Shown here piece by piece: positions 7,973-16,833 of a DNA stretch of 64,000 bases; position 1 is the first letter of the stretch; each line of letters begins with the position of its first letter. A program made the position numbers and the translations under genes. The stretch covers positions 186,001 to 250,000 of the forward strand of contig NZ_JARYGY010000004.1 of the NCBI RefSeq assembly GCF_029906345.1, read 5' to 3'. This DNA is from Aquimarina mycalae (GTDB taxonomy: Bacteria > Bacteroidota > Bacteroidia > Flavobacteriales > Flavobacteriaceae). Below the pieces are notes generated by a model. It saw nothing but the letters and a program-made list of their open reading frames with translations, searched no databases and was not told the DNA's origin.

Positions 7973-9772
7973 ATGCAGAAACCTTCTCTAGACATACAAG
8001 TCAAAACATTACCAACTGGTCCTGGAGTATATCAATACTATGATAAAGAGGATACATTATTATATGTTGGTAAAGCCAAAAATCTCAAAAAAAGAGTTAC
8101 ATCCTATTTCACAAAGAATCACGATAATTACAAGACAAAAGTACTGGTAAAAAAAATCAACTCTATCAAACATATCGTGGTAGAAACAGAAACAGATGCC
8201 CTGTTATTAGAAAACAATCTTATTAAAAAGCATCAACCTCGTTTCAATGTGATGTTAAAGGATGATAAAACGTATCCTTGGATTTGCATTAAAAAAGAGC
8301 GTTTTCCTAGAATTTTCCCCACACGTAATCTGATTAAAGATGGTTCTGAATATTTTGGCCCATATACTAATTTTAAAACTGTAAATACGCTTCTAGATCT
8401 TATCAAAGGCTTATACCAATTAAGAACATGTAATTATGATTTATCTCAGGAAAAAATAGACAGCGGTAAATACAAAGTATGTCTAGAATATCATCTAGGT
8501 AATTGCAAAGGTGGTTGTGAAGGATTAGAAAAAGAACAAGAATATCGTCAGAATATAGAAGCAATTCGGCAAATTGTAAAAGGTAATTTTAAAGATTCTC
8601 TGAACAGATTTCGTACACAGATGGTAGCTCATGCTGAAAAAATGGAATATGAAGATGCACAACGAATCAAGGAAAAGATTGAAATTCTTGAAAAGTATCA
8701 GGCAAAATCTACCGTGGTGAATCCTAAAATTAGCAATGTAGACGTATTTTCTATAATATCAGACGAATCATATGGTTATGTAAATTTTCTTCAGCTTTCG
8801 TATGGGGCAATTATTCGATCACATACTACCGAAATCAAAAAAAAGCTGGAAGAAACAGACAAAGAACTTTTAGAATTAGCAATCGTAGAATTAAGGCAGC
8901 GATTTGGTTCTATGTCCAAAGAAATATTCGCCCCTATTACTGTTGATGTTGGCGAGAATTTAAAAATTACAGTTCCGCAATTAGGTGATAAAAAGAAAAT
9001 TGTAGACTTATCATTACGTAATGCAAAATACTATCGCCAGGAGCGATTTAAACAAATTAAAATTATTGATCCTGACAGGCATGTAAAAAGATTAATGGCT
9101 CAGATGAAAAAAGATTTGAGATTACCAGAAGAGCCTACACATATAGAATGTTTTGATAACTCTAATATCCAAGGAACGAATCCCGTTGCTGCTTGTGTAG
9201 TATTTAAAAATGGTAAACCGAGTAAAAAAGAATATCGAAAATTTAATATTAAAACTGTTGAAGGCGCCAATGATTTTGCCTCTATGGAAGAAGTGGTCTA
9301 TAGACGTTATAAAAGATTATTGGATGAAGAACAACCATTACCTCAATTAGTTATAGTTGATGGTGGAAAAGGACAACTTTCTTCTGGATTAAAAGCATTA
9401 GAAGATCTTAATCTGAGAGGAAAAATAACGATTATAGGAATTGCAAAAAGATTAGAAGAAATATACTATCCAGGAGATTCGATACCATTATATCTAGATA
9501 AAAAATCTGAATCTTTAAAAATAATACAGCATCTTAGAAACGAGGCCCATCGTTTTGGTATTACTTTTCATAGACAAAAAAGAAGCAAAGCAGCGCTGGA
9601 TACAGAATTGGATACAATTCCTGGAATAGGTGAAAAAACAGTGATAGAATTATTAAAACATTTTAGATCTGTAAAGAGAATTAGTGAGGCTTCCAAAAAA
9701 GAACTTAGTGAAGTAGTTGGAGATTCACGCGCAACCAAAGTGTATAATTATTATCTTTCTAAAAAAGAATAG
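7973..9772 (+). CDS. uvrC: Excinuclease ABC subunit C
   Basis: UvrC makes both incisions in nucleotide excision repair after UvrA and UvrB find the lesion. All modules are in place: the GIY-YIG nuclease (GPGVYQYYDKEDTLLYVGKAKNLKKRV is split by the Y and G signature, residues about 16-45), a four-cysteine cluster around residues 155-185 (CNYDL ... KVCLEYHLGNCKGGC), the UvrB-binding helix pair (about 215-235), the RNase-H-like nuclease (ECFDNSNIQG) and tandem HhH (IPGIGEKTVIELL). The length of 599 is normal. It is divergent from the RimB operon and followed directly by the patatin gene. Confidence 0.97.
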   Translation: MQKPSLDIQVKTLPTGPGVYQYYDKEDTLLYVGKAKNLKKRVTSYFTKNHDNYKTKVLVKKINSIKHIVVETETDALLLENNLIKKHQPRFNVMLKDDKTYPWICIKKERFPRIFPTRNLIKDGSEYFGPYTNFKTVNTLLDLIKGLYQLRTCNYDLSQEKIDSGKYKVCLEYHLGNCKGGCEGLEKEQEYRQNIEAIRQIVKGNFKDSLNRFRTQMVAHAEKMEYEDAQRIKEKIEILEKYQAKSTVVNPKISNVDVFSIISDESYGYVNFLQLSYGAIIRSHTTEIKKKLEETDKELLELAIVELRQRFGSMSKEIFAPITVDVGENLKITVPQLGDKKKIVDLSLRNAKYYRQERFKQIKIIDPDRHVKRLMAQMKKDLRLPEEPTHIECFDNSNIQGTNPVAACVVFKNGKPSKKEYRKFNIKTVEGANDFASMEEVVYRRYKRLLDEEQPLPQLVIVDGGKGQLSSGLKALEDLNLRGKITIIGIAKRLEEIYYPGDSIPLYLDKKSESLKIIQHLRNEAHRFGITFHRQKRSKAALDTELDTIPGIGEKTVIELLKHFRSVKRISEASKKELSEVVGDSRATKVYNYYLSKKE

Positions 9773-9779
9773 GTTTATT

Positions 9780-12059
9780 ATGCATGCTACCTCAAACAAC
9801 ATTCTTAGCCTCTTATTATTTATTGGGATATTTTTTGCGTACAATGTTAGCTGGTCTCAAGAGAGAGAAATTTTAGAAATTAATGATCTCCCAGAAGATG
9901 AAGATGTCAAGGTGGGATTAGTTTTAAGTGGTGGTGGCGCAAAAGGACTTGCTCACATTGGTGCTTTAAAAATTATTGAGGAAGCGGGAATTCGAATAGA
10001 TTATATCGGAGGAACTAGTATGGGAGCAATTGTGGGCTCATTATACGCATCTGGATATACTGCCAAAGAATTAGATTCTATATTCAGATCTGTAGATTTT
10101 GATGTTCTAATTCAAGATGATTTACCAAGAAAAGCCAAAACATTCTATGAACGTGAAGATTCAGAAAAATATGCGCTAACACTTCCTTTTGATGACTTTA
10201 CAATAGGGTTGCCCCAAGGATTATCAAAAGGACAAAATTTTTTCAATCAATTTGCTCGATTAACATCTCATGTGCACGATGTCAATGATTTTAGTAAGTT
10301 ACCCATTCCTTTTTTCTGCATATCAACAAATATTGCAACTGGAGAACAAATTTTATTAGATAAGGGATACTTACCAGAGGCTGTGTCTGCAAGTGGAGCG
10401 TTACCTTCTATCTTTAGTCCAATTGAACTAGATGGCATTTTAATGACCGACGGAGGCGTTGCCAATAATTATCCTATTCAAGAAATTCGTAAAAAAGGTG
10501 CAGAAATCGTAATAGGAATTGATGTACAAGATAGCTTATTGCCTAAAGATCAATTGAATTCTGTAACCAACATAATGCTTCAGATAAGTAATTTCAGAAC
10601 TATTAAGGCAATGAAAAGTAAAATGCCCGAAACAGATATATATATAAAACCGTCTATTTCTGATTTTTCATTGATATCCTTTGACCAAGCAGATAAAATT
10701 ATTGCCAATGGAGAAAAGGCCGCTTTTGCTAGTTATGAAAAATTAAGAGCCATAAAAAGACGTCAAAAAACAGCACCATCCAAGGCAAAAGTACCAAGAG
10801 TCTCAGATACGCTACACATCAATAGCTTAGTAATATCTGGTAATGAAAGATATACCAGATCTTATATTAAAGGAAAACTAAAATTAAAAACCCCAAAAAC
10901 TACTACTTATAAAAAATTATATGAAGGCATTAACAACCTATCTGCGACAGGTAATTTTGATAGAATTAGTCATCGATTAGTAGATAATGAATTAGGAAAA
11001 GAACTAGTCCTTAATGTAAAAGAATCTAAAAACACAATGTTGTTACGTTTCGCATTGCATTATGATGACCTATATAAAACAGCTGCTTTAGTAAATTTTA
11101 CTAAAAAAAGTTTGCTTTTCCATAATGATGTACTCTCTTTTGATATCGCCTTAGGAGATAATATTAGATATGATTTTGATTATTATATTGATAAAGGATA
11201 TTACTGGAGTATTGGGGTAAAAAACAGTTTTAATCGCTTTAATAGAAATGTGGAATATGATCTGGTAAGAGAAGATTTTAGTTTGCCTGATATTGAAGTT
11301 AATAAAATCAACTTGGACTTTTTAGATCTTAAGACACAATTTTATTTAGAAACGCTATTAAATCAAACTTTTTCTTTTGGTATTGGAGCAGAATATAGAA
11401 GGTTTAGACTGATATCAGAAACGATTGGAGAAGACGAAGATCAATTGCCTCGATTTGTTTTTGACAATAGTAATTATTGGAGTGCGTTTGGCTACTTAAG
11501 ATTCGATAGTTATAACAATAAATATTTCCCAAGTTCTGGTTTTTTGTTTGAAGGAGATACTAATTATTATATATTCGATAGCAATCCAAATAGTGAAGAC
11601 AGTAATTTTGTTGTTGCTAAAGCTAATTTTGGTTATGCATTCAAGGTTTTTGATAAAACTGCTGTTAATTTAGAACTAAGTGCTGGCGGAAAATTTGGTG
11701 AAGAAAATATAAGAAGTCTCAACTTTTTTGTGGGTGGTTTTGGTGCAAAGACAATCAATAATAACATCCCTTTTTATGGATACGATTTCTTAAGTATTGT
11801 AGGTGATAGTTTTGCCAAAGCAGCTATCACTGTAGATTATGAAATATTTTCTAAAAATCATATCAATGTATCAGCGAATTACGCTAACGTTGGTAATAAA
11901 TTATTTAATAGCGGAGAATGGCTAGAATCGCCAGAATATTCTGGATATGCTTTAGGGTATGGTTTGGAAACTTTTGCAGGCCCTGTACAGATCAAATATT
12001 CATATTCACCAGAACTAGAAGAAGGAGAATGGTTTTTTAGTATTGGTTTTTGGTTTTAA
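9780..12059 (+). CDS. Patatin-like phospholipase fused to POTRA and BamA-type beta-barrel
   Basis: The ATG at 9780 gives a proper signal peptide (about 27 residues); an upstream ATG inside uvrC would not. The patatin domain has the oxyanion motif SGGGAKGLAH, the nucleophile GGTSMG and the Asp of MTDGGVANNYP, so the Ser-Asp dyad is intact. A POTRA-like segment (INSLVISGNERYTRSYIKGKL) and a C-terminal Omp85 barrel ending in GFWF follow, as in the PlpD class of type Vd autotransporters. In most Bacteroidota the lipase probably faces the periplasm or is displayed at the surface. The 759-residue length fits. It lies 7 bases after uvrC. Confidence 0.92.
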   Translation: MHATSNNILSLLLFIGIFFAYNVSWSQEREILEINDLPEDEDVKVGLVLSGGGAKGLAHIGALKIIEEAGIRIDYIGGTSMGAIVGSLYASGYTAKELDSIFRSVDFDVLIQDDLPRKAKTFYEREDSEKYALTLPFDDFTIGLPQGLSKGQNFFNQFARLTSHVHDVNDFSKLPIPFFCISTNIATGEQILLDKGYLPEAVSASGALPSIFSPIELDGILMTDGGVANNYPIQEIRKKGAEIVIGIDVQDSLLPKDQLNSVTNIMLQISNFRTIKAMKSKMPETDIYIKPSISDFSLISFDQADKIIANGEKAAFASYEKLRAIKRRQKTAPSKAKVPRVSDTLHINSLVISGNERYTRSYIKGKLKLKTPKTTTYKKLYEGINNLSATGNFDRISHRLVDNELGKELVLNVKESKNTMLLRFALHYDDLYKTAALVNFTKKSLLFHNDVLSFDIALGDNIRYDFDYYIDKGYYWSIGVKNSFNRFNRNVEYDLVREDFSLPDIEVNKINLDFLDLKTQFYLETLLNQTFSFGIGAEYRRFRLISETIGEDEDQLPRFVFDNSNYWSAFGYLRFDSYNNKYFPSSGFLFEGDTNYYIFDSNPNSEDSNFVVAKANFGYAFKVFDKTAVNLELSAGGKFGEENIRSLNFFVGGFGAKTINNNIPFYGYDFLSIVGDSFAKAAITVDYEIFSKNHINVSANYANVGNKLFNSGEWLESPEYSGYALGYGLETFAGPVQIKYSYSPELEEGEWFFSIGFWF

Positions 12060-12127
12060 AAAGCTTTTACAATCAAAAAGATAGAAATATTTCCGATATT
12101 TGTATTATTATGAGCTTGTACTGGCAC

Positions 12128-12194
12128 GATTTACTATTGCTTCTACACTACCTTATTAAGCGAAATCCAGAATAAGGCAGAGATTTACTATTGC
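12128..12194 (+). repeat. 13-bp direct repeat and hairpin upstream of hmgA
   Basis: GATTTACTATTGC occurs at 12128-12140 and again at 12182-12194, a 54-base period. Between the copies, CCTTATT (12151-12157) and AATAAGG (12171-12177) form an inverted repeat. This is the whole promoter region of hmgA, so a regulator-binding or leader role is possible. Confidence 0.4.
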
Positions 12195-12240
12195 ATTACT
12201 TTTTTTAAAACTTAATAGTTAATATCATAATCTTAAGAAC

Positions 12241-13398
12241 ATGCCTTTTTATCATTCTTTAGGTATTATACCACCTAAACGTCATACAATTTTCAGAAAA
12301 CCTGATGGTAATCTATATTACGAGCAACTATTCGGAACCATTGGTTTTGATGGGATGTCCACTAATTCATACCATCATCAACGACCGACACAAGTAAAAG
12401 AAATTCAAGGAAGTTATAGTGTAGCACCAGAAATAGCTATTAAAAACAATATAAAATCCTACAGATTACACGGGTTTAAAGTCGCTCCCGAAAAAGATTA
12501 TTTACAAAGCAGAAAAAATGTACTTACTAATAGTGATGTAAGTATTATTCTATCTGCCCCGCAACAATCTACTTCAGATTATTTTTACAAAAACACGGAT
12601 GCAGATGAATTAATTTTTGTACATCGGGGAACTGGTAAATTCAGAAGTCATTTAGGAAATTTAGATTTCAAATATGGGGATTATATTGTGATACCAAGAG
12701 GTACTATATATAAACTGGATTTTGACACAACTGATAATCGTTTATTTATTGTAGAATCCAGAAGACCTATATATACTCCAAAAAGATATAGAAATTGGTT
12801 TGGACAGTTATTAGAACATTCTCCTTTTTGCGAAAGAGACATGAGAGCTCCTTATGAATTAGAGAGTAATAATGAAAAAGGAGATTTTTTGATTAAAGTA
12901 AAAAAACAAGATGAAATCTTTGATATGATCTACGCTACACATCCTTTTGATGTGGTAGGTTATGATGGATTTAATTTTCCATATGCATTTTCTATTCATG
13001 ATTTTGAGCCAATAACTGGAAGAATACATCAACCACCTCCAGTACACCAAACTTTTGAGACAGATGCTTTTGTGGTTTGTTCATTTGTTCCCAGATTATA
13101 TGACTATCATCCCGAAAGTATTCCTGCTCCATACAACCATAGCAATATAGACAGTGATGAAGTGCTTTATTATGTTGATGGAGATTTTATGAGCAGAAAT
13201 GACATTGATGCAGGCCATATCTCTTTACATCCAGCTGGAATACCTCATGGACCACATCCTGGAGCGGTAGAGCGAAGTATTGGCAAAACTAAAACTGATG
13301 AATTAGCGGTAATGGTTGACACCTTTAAACCTCTTATGGTGACCAAGGAAGCAATGAAAATAGCGGATGACGATTATCATAAATCCTGGTTAGATTAA
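12241..13398 (+). CDS. hmgA: Homogentisate 1,2-dioxygenase
   Basis: This Fe(II) cupin enzyme opens the ring of homogentisate to maleylacetoacetate in tyrosine and phenylalanine breakdown. Family motifs include MPFYHSLGIIPPKRHTIFRK at the N-terminus, LIFVHRGTGKF in the first cupin, and the iron-site stretch HPAGIPHGPHPGA near residue 335. The 385-residue length is that of the bacterial short form, not the about 430 of Pseudomonas. hppD, which makes homogentisate, lies 150 bases downstream on the same strand. The two enzymes give two consecutive steps; maleylacetoacetate isomerase and fumarylacetoacetase are not in the window. Confidence 0.95.
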   Translation: MPFYHSLGIIPPKRHTIFRKPDGNLYYEQLFGTIGFDGMSTNSYHHQRPTQVKEIQGSYSVAPEIAIKNNIKSYRLHGFKVAPEKDYLQSRKNVLTNSDVSIILSAPQQSTSDYFYKNTDADELIFVHRGTGKFRSHLGNLDFKYGDYIVIPRGTIYKLDFDTTDNRLFIVESRRPIYTPKRYRNWFGQLLEHSPFCERDMRAPYELESNNEKGDFLIKVKKQDEIFDMIYATHPFDVVGYDGFNFPYAFSIHDFEPITGRIHQPPPVHQTFETDAFVVCSFVPRLYDYHPESIPAPYNHSNIDSDEVLYYVDGDFMSRNDIDAGHISLHPAGIPHGPHPGAVERSIGKTKTDELAVMVDTFKPLMVTKEAMKIADDDYHKSWLD

Positions 13399-13486
13399 TT
13401 AAAAAAATATAACTATTTATCAATGTTGAATTATAGAAAAGATATTACAGCTCACCTTAGAGCAATGTGGTAGGTTTGATCAGAAT

Positions 13487-13500
13487 ATCCTAATAAGGAT
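13487..13500 (+). repeat. Short inverted repeat before hppD
   Basis: ATCCTAATAAGGAT at 13487-13500 has 5-base arms around AATA, 48 bases before the hppD ATG. The core AATAAGG also occurs in the hmgA upstream region, so a shared operator is conceivable. The evidence is weak. Confidence 0.25.
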
Positions 13501-13548
13501 TTCAGAAACGAAATAAACGCATGTACTAATTATCAAATTAAAAATATT

Positions 13549-14688
13549 ATGTCAACAAATATAACACCTCAAGATTTAGAAAAAACTGTTCCTTTAGCTG
13601 AAGATTTCTTACCGCTTCTAGGAACTGATTATGTAGAATTGTATGTAGGTAATGCCAAACAAGCTGCTTACTACTATCAAAGTGCCTGGGGATTTCAACC
13701 AATTGCCTATGCTGGATTAGAAACTGGTCTTAAAGATCGTGTTTCTTATGTTTTGCGTCAGGATAAGATAACATTAGTACTTACTTCTCCATTACAACCA
13801 GATGGAGACATTAACAAACATATCAACGCTCATGGAGATGGCGTAAAAGTTGTTGCACTTTGGGTTGATGATGCCACAAAAAGTTATGAAGAAACCATTA
13901 AACGTGGTGCAGAATCATATATGGAGCCAGTTACAAAAGAAGACAAAGACGGAAAAGTAGTGTTTTCAGGAATACATACATATGGAGAAACCGTTCATAT
14001 TTTTGTAGAAAGAAAAGATTACAACGGAACATTCTTACCAGGCTACATGCCTTGGAGCAAACCTTTTAAAACAGAATCTACAGGTTTAAAATTTATTGAT
14101 CATATGGTTGGTAATGTAGGTTGGAATGAGATGAATAAATGGTGTGAATTCTATGCCAAAGTAATGGGATTCGCGCAATTAGTATCATTTGATGATAAGG
14201 ATATCTCTACAGAATACACTGCTTTAATGAGTAAGGTAATGAGTAATGGTAATGGTCGAATCAAATTTCCGATAAACGAACCAGCAGAAGGAAGAAAAAA
14301 ATCTCAAATTGAAGAATATATCGATTTCTATAATGGTGCAGGAGTGCAACACATGGCATTAGCAACAGATAATATTATAGAAACTGTTTCTGCACTTCAA
14401 GACAGAGGAGTAGAATTTCTTACAGTGCCTGCTAGTTATTATGAAACTGTACTGGATAGAGTTGGCGAGATTGATGAAGATCTAGAACCTCTAAAAGAAC
14501 TTGGAATTCTTATAGATCGTGATGATGAAGGATATCTTTTACAGATTTTTACCAAACCAGTACTGGATCGTCCAACCATGTTTTTTGAAATAATTCAGAG
14601 AAAAGGAGCACAATCTTTTGGAAAGGGAAATTTCAAAGCGCTTTTTGAAGCAATAGAACGAGAACAAGAGCAACGAGGAACTCTATAA
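13549..14688 (+). CDS. hppD: 4-hydroxyphenylpyruvate dioxygenase
   Basis: HPPD converts 4-hydroxyphenylpyruvate to homogentisate with an Fe(II) centre in a double VOC fold. The N-terminal VOC domain begins at DYVELYVGNAKQAAYYY, and the catalytic C-terminal domain holds the three ligands: IDHMVGNV, VQHMALAT and FFEIIQRKG. The stretch between residues about 330 and 365 (GFTKP-like region RPTMFFEIIQRKGAQSFGKG) is the family signature. The length of 379 is normal. It makes the substrate of the HmgA encoded just upstream, and a 3' untranslated stretch with a terminator follows. Confidence 0.96.
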   Translation: MSTNITPQDLEKTVPLAEDFLPLLGTDYVELYVGNAKQAAYYYQSAWGFQPIAYAGLETGLKDRVSYVLRQDKITLVLTSPLQPDGDINKHINAHGDGVKVVALWVDDATKSYEETIKRGAESYMEPVTKEDKDGKVVFSGIHTYGETVHIFVERKDYNGTFLPGYMPWSKPFKTESTGLKFIDHMVGNVGWNEMNKWCEFYAKVMGFAQLVSFDDKDISTEYTALMSKVMSNGNGRIKFPINEPAEGRKKSQIEEYIDFYNGAGVQHMALATDNIIETVSALQDRGVEFLTVPASYYETVLDRVGEIDEDLEPLKELGILIDRDDEGYLLQIFTKPVLDRPTMFFEIIQRKGAQSFGKGNFKALFEAIEREQEQRGTL

Positions 14689-14927
14689 AGTAAGATTTTT
14701 AGAATCTCTTGAAAAATTCAACCAACCAATGTTAATAAATTGAGATTATTGAAAAATTATTCGTTTCTGCTTAAATTTTTGTTAAATATCATAATAAAAA
14801 AACGTTTTCGTTTGATAAATATGCAAAAAAAGCTGATGTTTGTATCATAAGCGGAGTGGTTACTGCTTATACCAAAAACAATAATTATTCTCATAATTTA
14901 AGTTTTTAGTTGGTTAATAAAAGTAAA
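14689..14927. other. Gene-free stretch after hppD with a bulged hairpin
   Basis: No ORF is convincing here. AAAACGTTTT (14799-14808) is a perfect palindrome with a CG centre. ATAAGC...GCTTAT (about 14849-14870) closes a small bulged hairpin. The stretch ends in the terminator at 14928. It could be a long hppD 3' UTR or an independent small RNA; no TAnnTTTG box was found inside it, which favours the UTR. Confidence 0.4.
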
Positions 14928-14954
14928 AGAGAGCTGTGGTGGCTCTCTTTTTTT
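14928..14954 (+). terminator. Rho-independent terminator of the hppD transcript
   Basis: AGAGAGC and GCTCTCT form a seven-base stem around TGTGGTG, followed by a run of seven T. It is 240 bases after the hppD stop. Confidence 0.85.
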
Positions 14955-15012
14955 ATGACTTTTTTATGCAATTTAGTAACAGTATCCATTTTTATCTGTT
15001 TATATTAAACAG

Positions 15013-15020
15013 TACTTTTG
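15013..15020 (+). promoter_or_regulatory. Bacteroidota -7 box for the DUF3108 operon
   Basis: TACTTTTG fits TAnnTTTG exactly and lies 65 bases before the DUF3108 ATG. No clear -33 TTTG was seen at the usual distance. It would drive the DUF3108-dioxygenase-M23-pgi run. Confidence 0.45.
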
Positions 15021-15085
15021 GAATAGATATTGCAAATACTTCAGAGATAATATTTACGTTAAACTAAACAACACTGAAAATAGTT

Positions 15086-15862
15086 ATGAAAAGATATGTT
15101 CTTTTATTGTTAATTATGGTTATAACACCAGCTATTGCCCAAGAAGATCATAGCTCTTTTAAAACGGGTGAATGGTTTAAGTTTAGAATTCATTATGGCT
15201 GGTTTACCGCAAGTTATGCAACCCTCGAAGTTAAGGATGAAATTCTTAATAATAAACCCGTTCATCATATTGTTGGGACTGGTAAATCCTCAGGACTTTT
15301 AAGCGCTTTTTTTAAAGTAGAAGATTATTACGAAACTTATATTGATAAAAACGAAGTCAAACCTTATCGCTTTATTCGCAAGATAAATGAAGGAGGACAT
15401 ACTAAAGATATTGAGATCAACTTTGATCACGAAAACAAAAAAGCACTTGTATTTAATAAAAAGTATAATAAAAAGGAAACATTTACTACAAAGGATAATA
15501 TTCAGGACATGATGTCCTCATTTTATTACTTAAGAAATAATATTAATGTATCTTCGCTTAAGCAAGGAGATGAGCAATTCGTCAACATGTTTTTTGACAA
15601 TGAGAACTACCTGTTTAAGTTGAAATTTCTTGGTAGAGAAACTATTAAAACTAAAGTTGGAAAGATTCGTTGTCTTAAATTCCGTCCTTATGTTCAAGCG
15701 GAAAGAGTATTTAAGGAAGAAGAAAGTTTAACTGTATGGGTAAGCGATGATGATAATCGGATGCCAGTAAAAATCAAAGCTGATATATTGGTTGGCTCCA
15801 TACAAGCAGATCTGGATGCTTTTAAAGGTTTAAAGCATCCCTTTAAAATTGTTGTAGATTAA
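15086..15862 (+). CDS. Exported DUF3108 protein
   Basis: A signal peptide (MKRYVLLLLIMVITPAIAQ) precedes a beta-rich domain that matches DUF3108: GEWFKFRIHYGWFTASYATLEV at the start, VEDYYETYIDK, and the closing LTVWVSDDDNRMPVKIKADI. Family members are periplasmic or outer-membrane-associated proteins with a predicted lipocalin/LolA-like beta structure and no agreed function. Its stop overlaps the ATG of the dioxygenase gene by one base (TAATG), so the two are translationally coupled. Confidence 0.85.
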   Translation: MKRYVLLLLIMVITPAIAQEDHSSFKTGEWFKFRIHYGWFTASYATLEVKDEILNNKPVHHIVGTGKSSGLLSAFFKVEDYYETYIDKNEVKPYRFIRKINEGGHTKDIEINFDHENKKALVFNKKYNKKETFTTKDNIQDMMSSFYYLRNNINVSSLKQGDEQFVNMFFDNENYLFKLKFLGRETIKTKVGKIRCLKFRPYVQAERVFKEEESLTVWVSDDDNRMPVKIKADILVGSIQADLDAFKGLKHPFKIVVD

Positions 15863-16827
15863 TGGACGAATCCATAAAACCTGAGATTGCTGAAAAAATA
15901 AAGCAACTCGAGAAAAAGTTTAAAAATTCTGGTCAGGATCTAGGATCCTATTTAGATGGTTTATTACACGATCGATATCTTACTTATTGGGATTATATAC
16001 ATCTAGACACACTACTTAGTCTGCAGATACCCAGAACCCATTTTCCTGATGAAGAAATCTTTATCATGTATCATCAGATTACAGAACTTTATTTTAAGTT
16101 AATTATACATGAACTTAAACAAATTATCGACGATAAGCTCCAAACAGCTGAGTTTTTTACTAAAAAGTTAGATCGTATTAATCGATATTTCAGAGTATTG
16201 ATAAATTCCTTTGATGTGATGATAAAAGGAATGGATAGAGATCAATTTCTAAAATACAGGATGTCTTTGCTTCCCGCCAGTGGATTTCAATCAGTACAAT
16301 TCAGGATGATCGAAATTTATGCGACTCCTTTAGCCAACCTAGTTAATAGTAAAGAAAGAGAGCAGTTTTCTGAAGAAGATTCTTTAGAAGAAGTCTATGA
16401 ACATTTGTATTGGAAATCAGGTGCAACTGACATTAACACAGGAGAAAAAACGTTAACTCTTAAACAATTCGAATACCGTTATACTCCAAGAATGATGCGT
16501 ATTGCACATCAGGTAAAACAGAGCACAATTTATCATAGATACCTGGAACTTCCGGAAAAAGAGCGAAATAATGTGCAGCTTATTAATGCATTGCGTACTT
16601 TTGACACCAATGTGAATATTAATTGGTTATTAATGCATATGGGTGCCGCCTATAGATATCTTAATAGAGATAAAGGTGAAGTATTAGCTACAGGAGGAAC
16701 CAACTGGAAGAAATTTTTACCCCCTAGTTTTCAAAAGGTTATATTTTTCCCTAATCTTTGGAGCGCAGAAGAAAAAGAAAATTGGGGACAGCAATGGGTT
16801 ACCCATCAATTTAATACCACAAAATAA
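15862..16827 (+). CDS. Tryptophan 2,3-dioxygenase family protein
   Basis: The protein (321 residues) belongs to the haem enzyme family that turns tryptophan into N-formylkynurenine. Family landmarks are YWDYIHLDTLLSLQIP, the active-site histidine in IMYHQITELYFKL, FQSVQFRMIE, the presumed haem-ligand region NWLLMHMGAAYRYL, and the substrate loop ATGGTNWKKFLPP in place of the classical GTGGTxG. The divergence of that loop is typical of the Bacteroidota branch and leaves some doubt about the exact substrate. No kynureninase or formamidase is nearby. It sits in an operon with an M23 peptidase and pgi, which is not a pathway grouping. Confidence 0.88.
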   Translation: MDESIKPEIAEKIKQLEKKFKNSGQDLGSYLDGLLHDRYLTYWDYIHLDTLLSLQIPRTHFPDEEIFIMYHQITELYFKLIIHELKQIIDDKLQTAEFFTKKLDRINRYFRVLINSFDVMIKGMDRDQFLKYRMSLLPASGFQSVQFRMIEIYATPLANLVNSKEREQFSEEDSLEEVYEHLYWKSGATDINTGEKTLTLKQFEYRYTPRMMRIAHQVKQSTIYHRYLELPEKERNNVQLINALRTFDTNVNINWLLMHMGAAYRYLNRDKGEVLATGGTNWKKFLPPSFQKVIFFPNLWSAEEKENWGQQWVTHQFNTTK

Positions 16828-16833
16828 AGTCAG

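Noticed and set aside
9717..9779. Longer start of the patatin gene inside uvrC
   Set aside because: It would put 21 residues before a good signal peptide and overlap uvrC by 56 bases; the ATG at 9780 is better.
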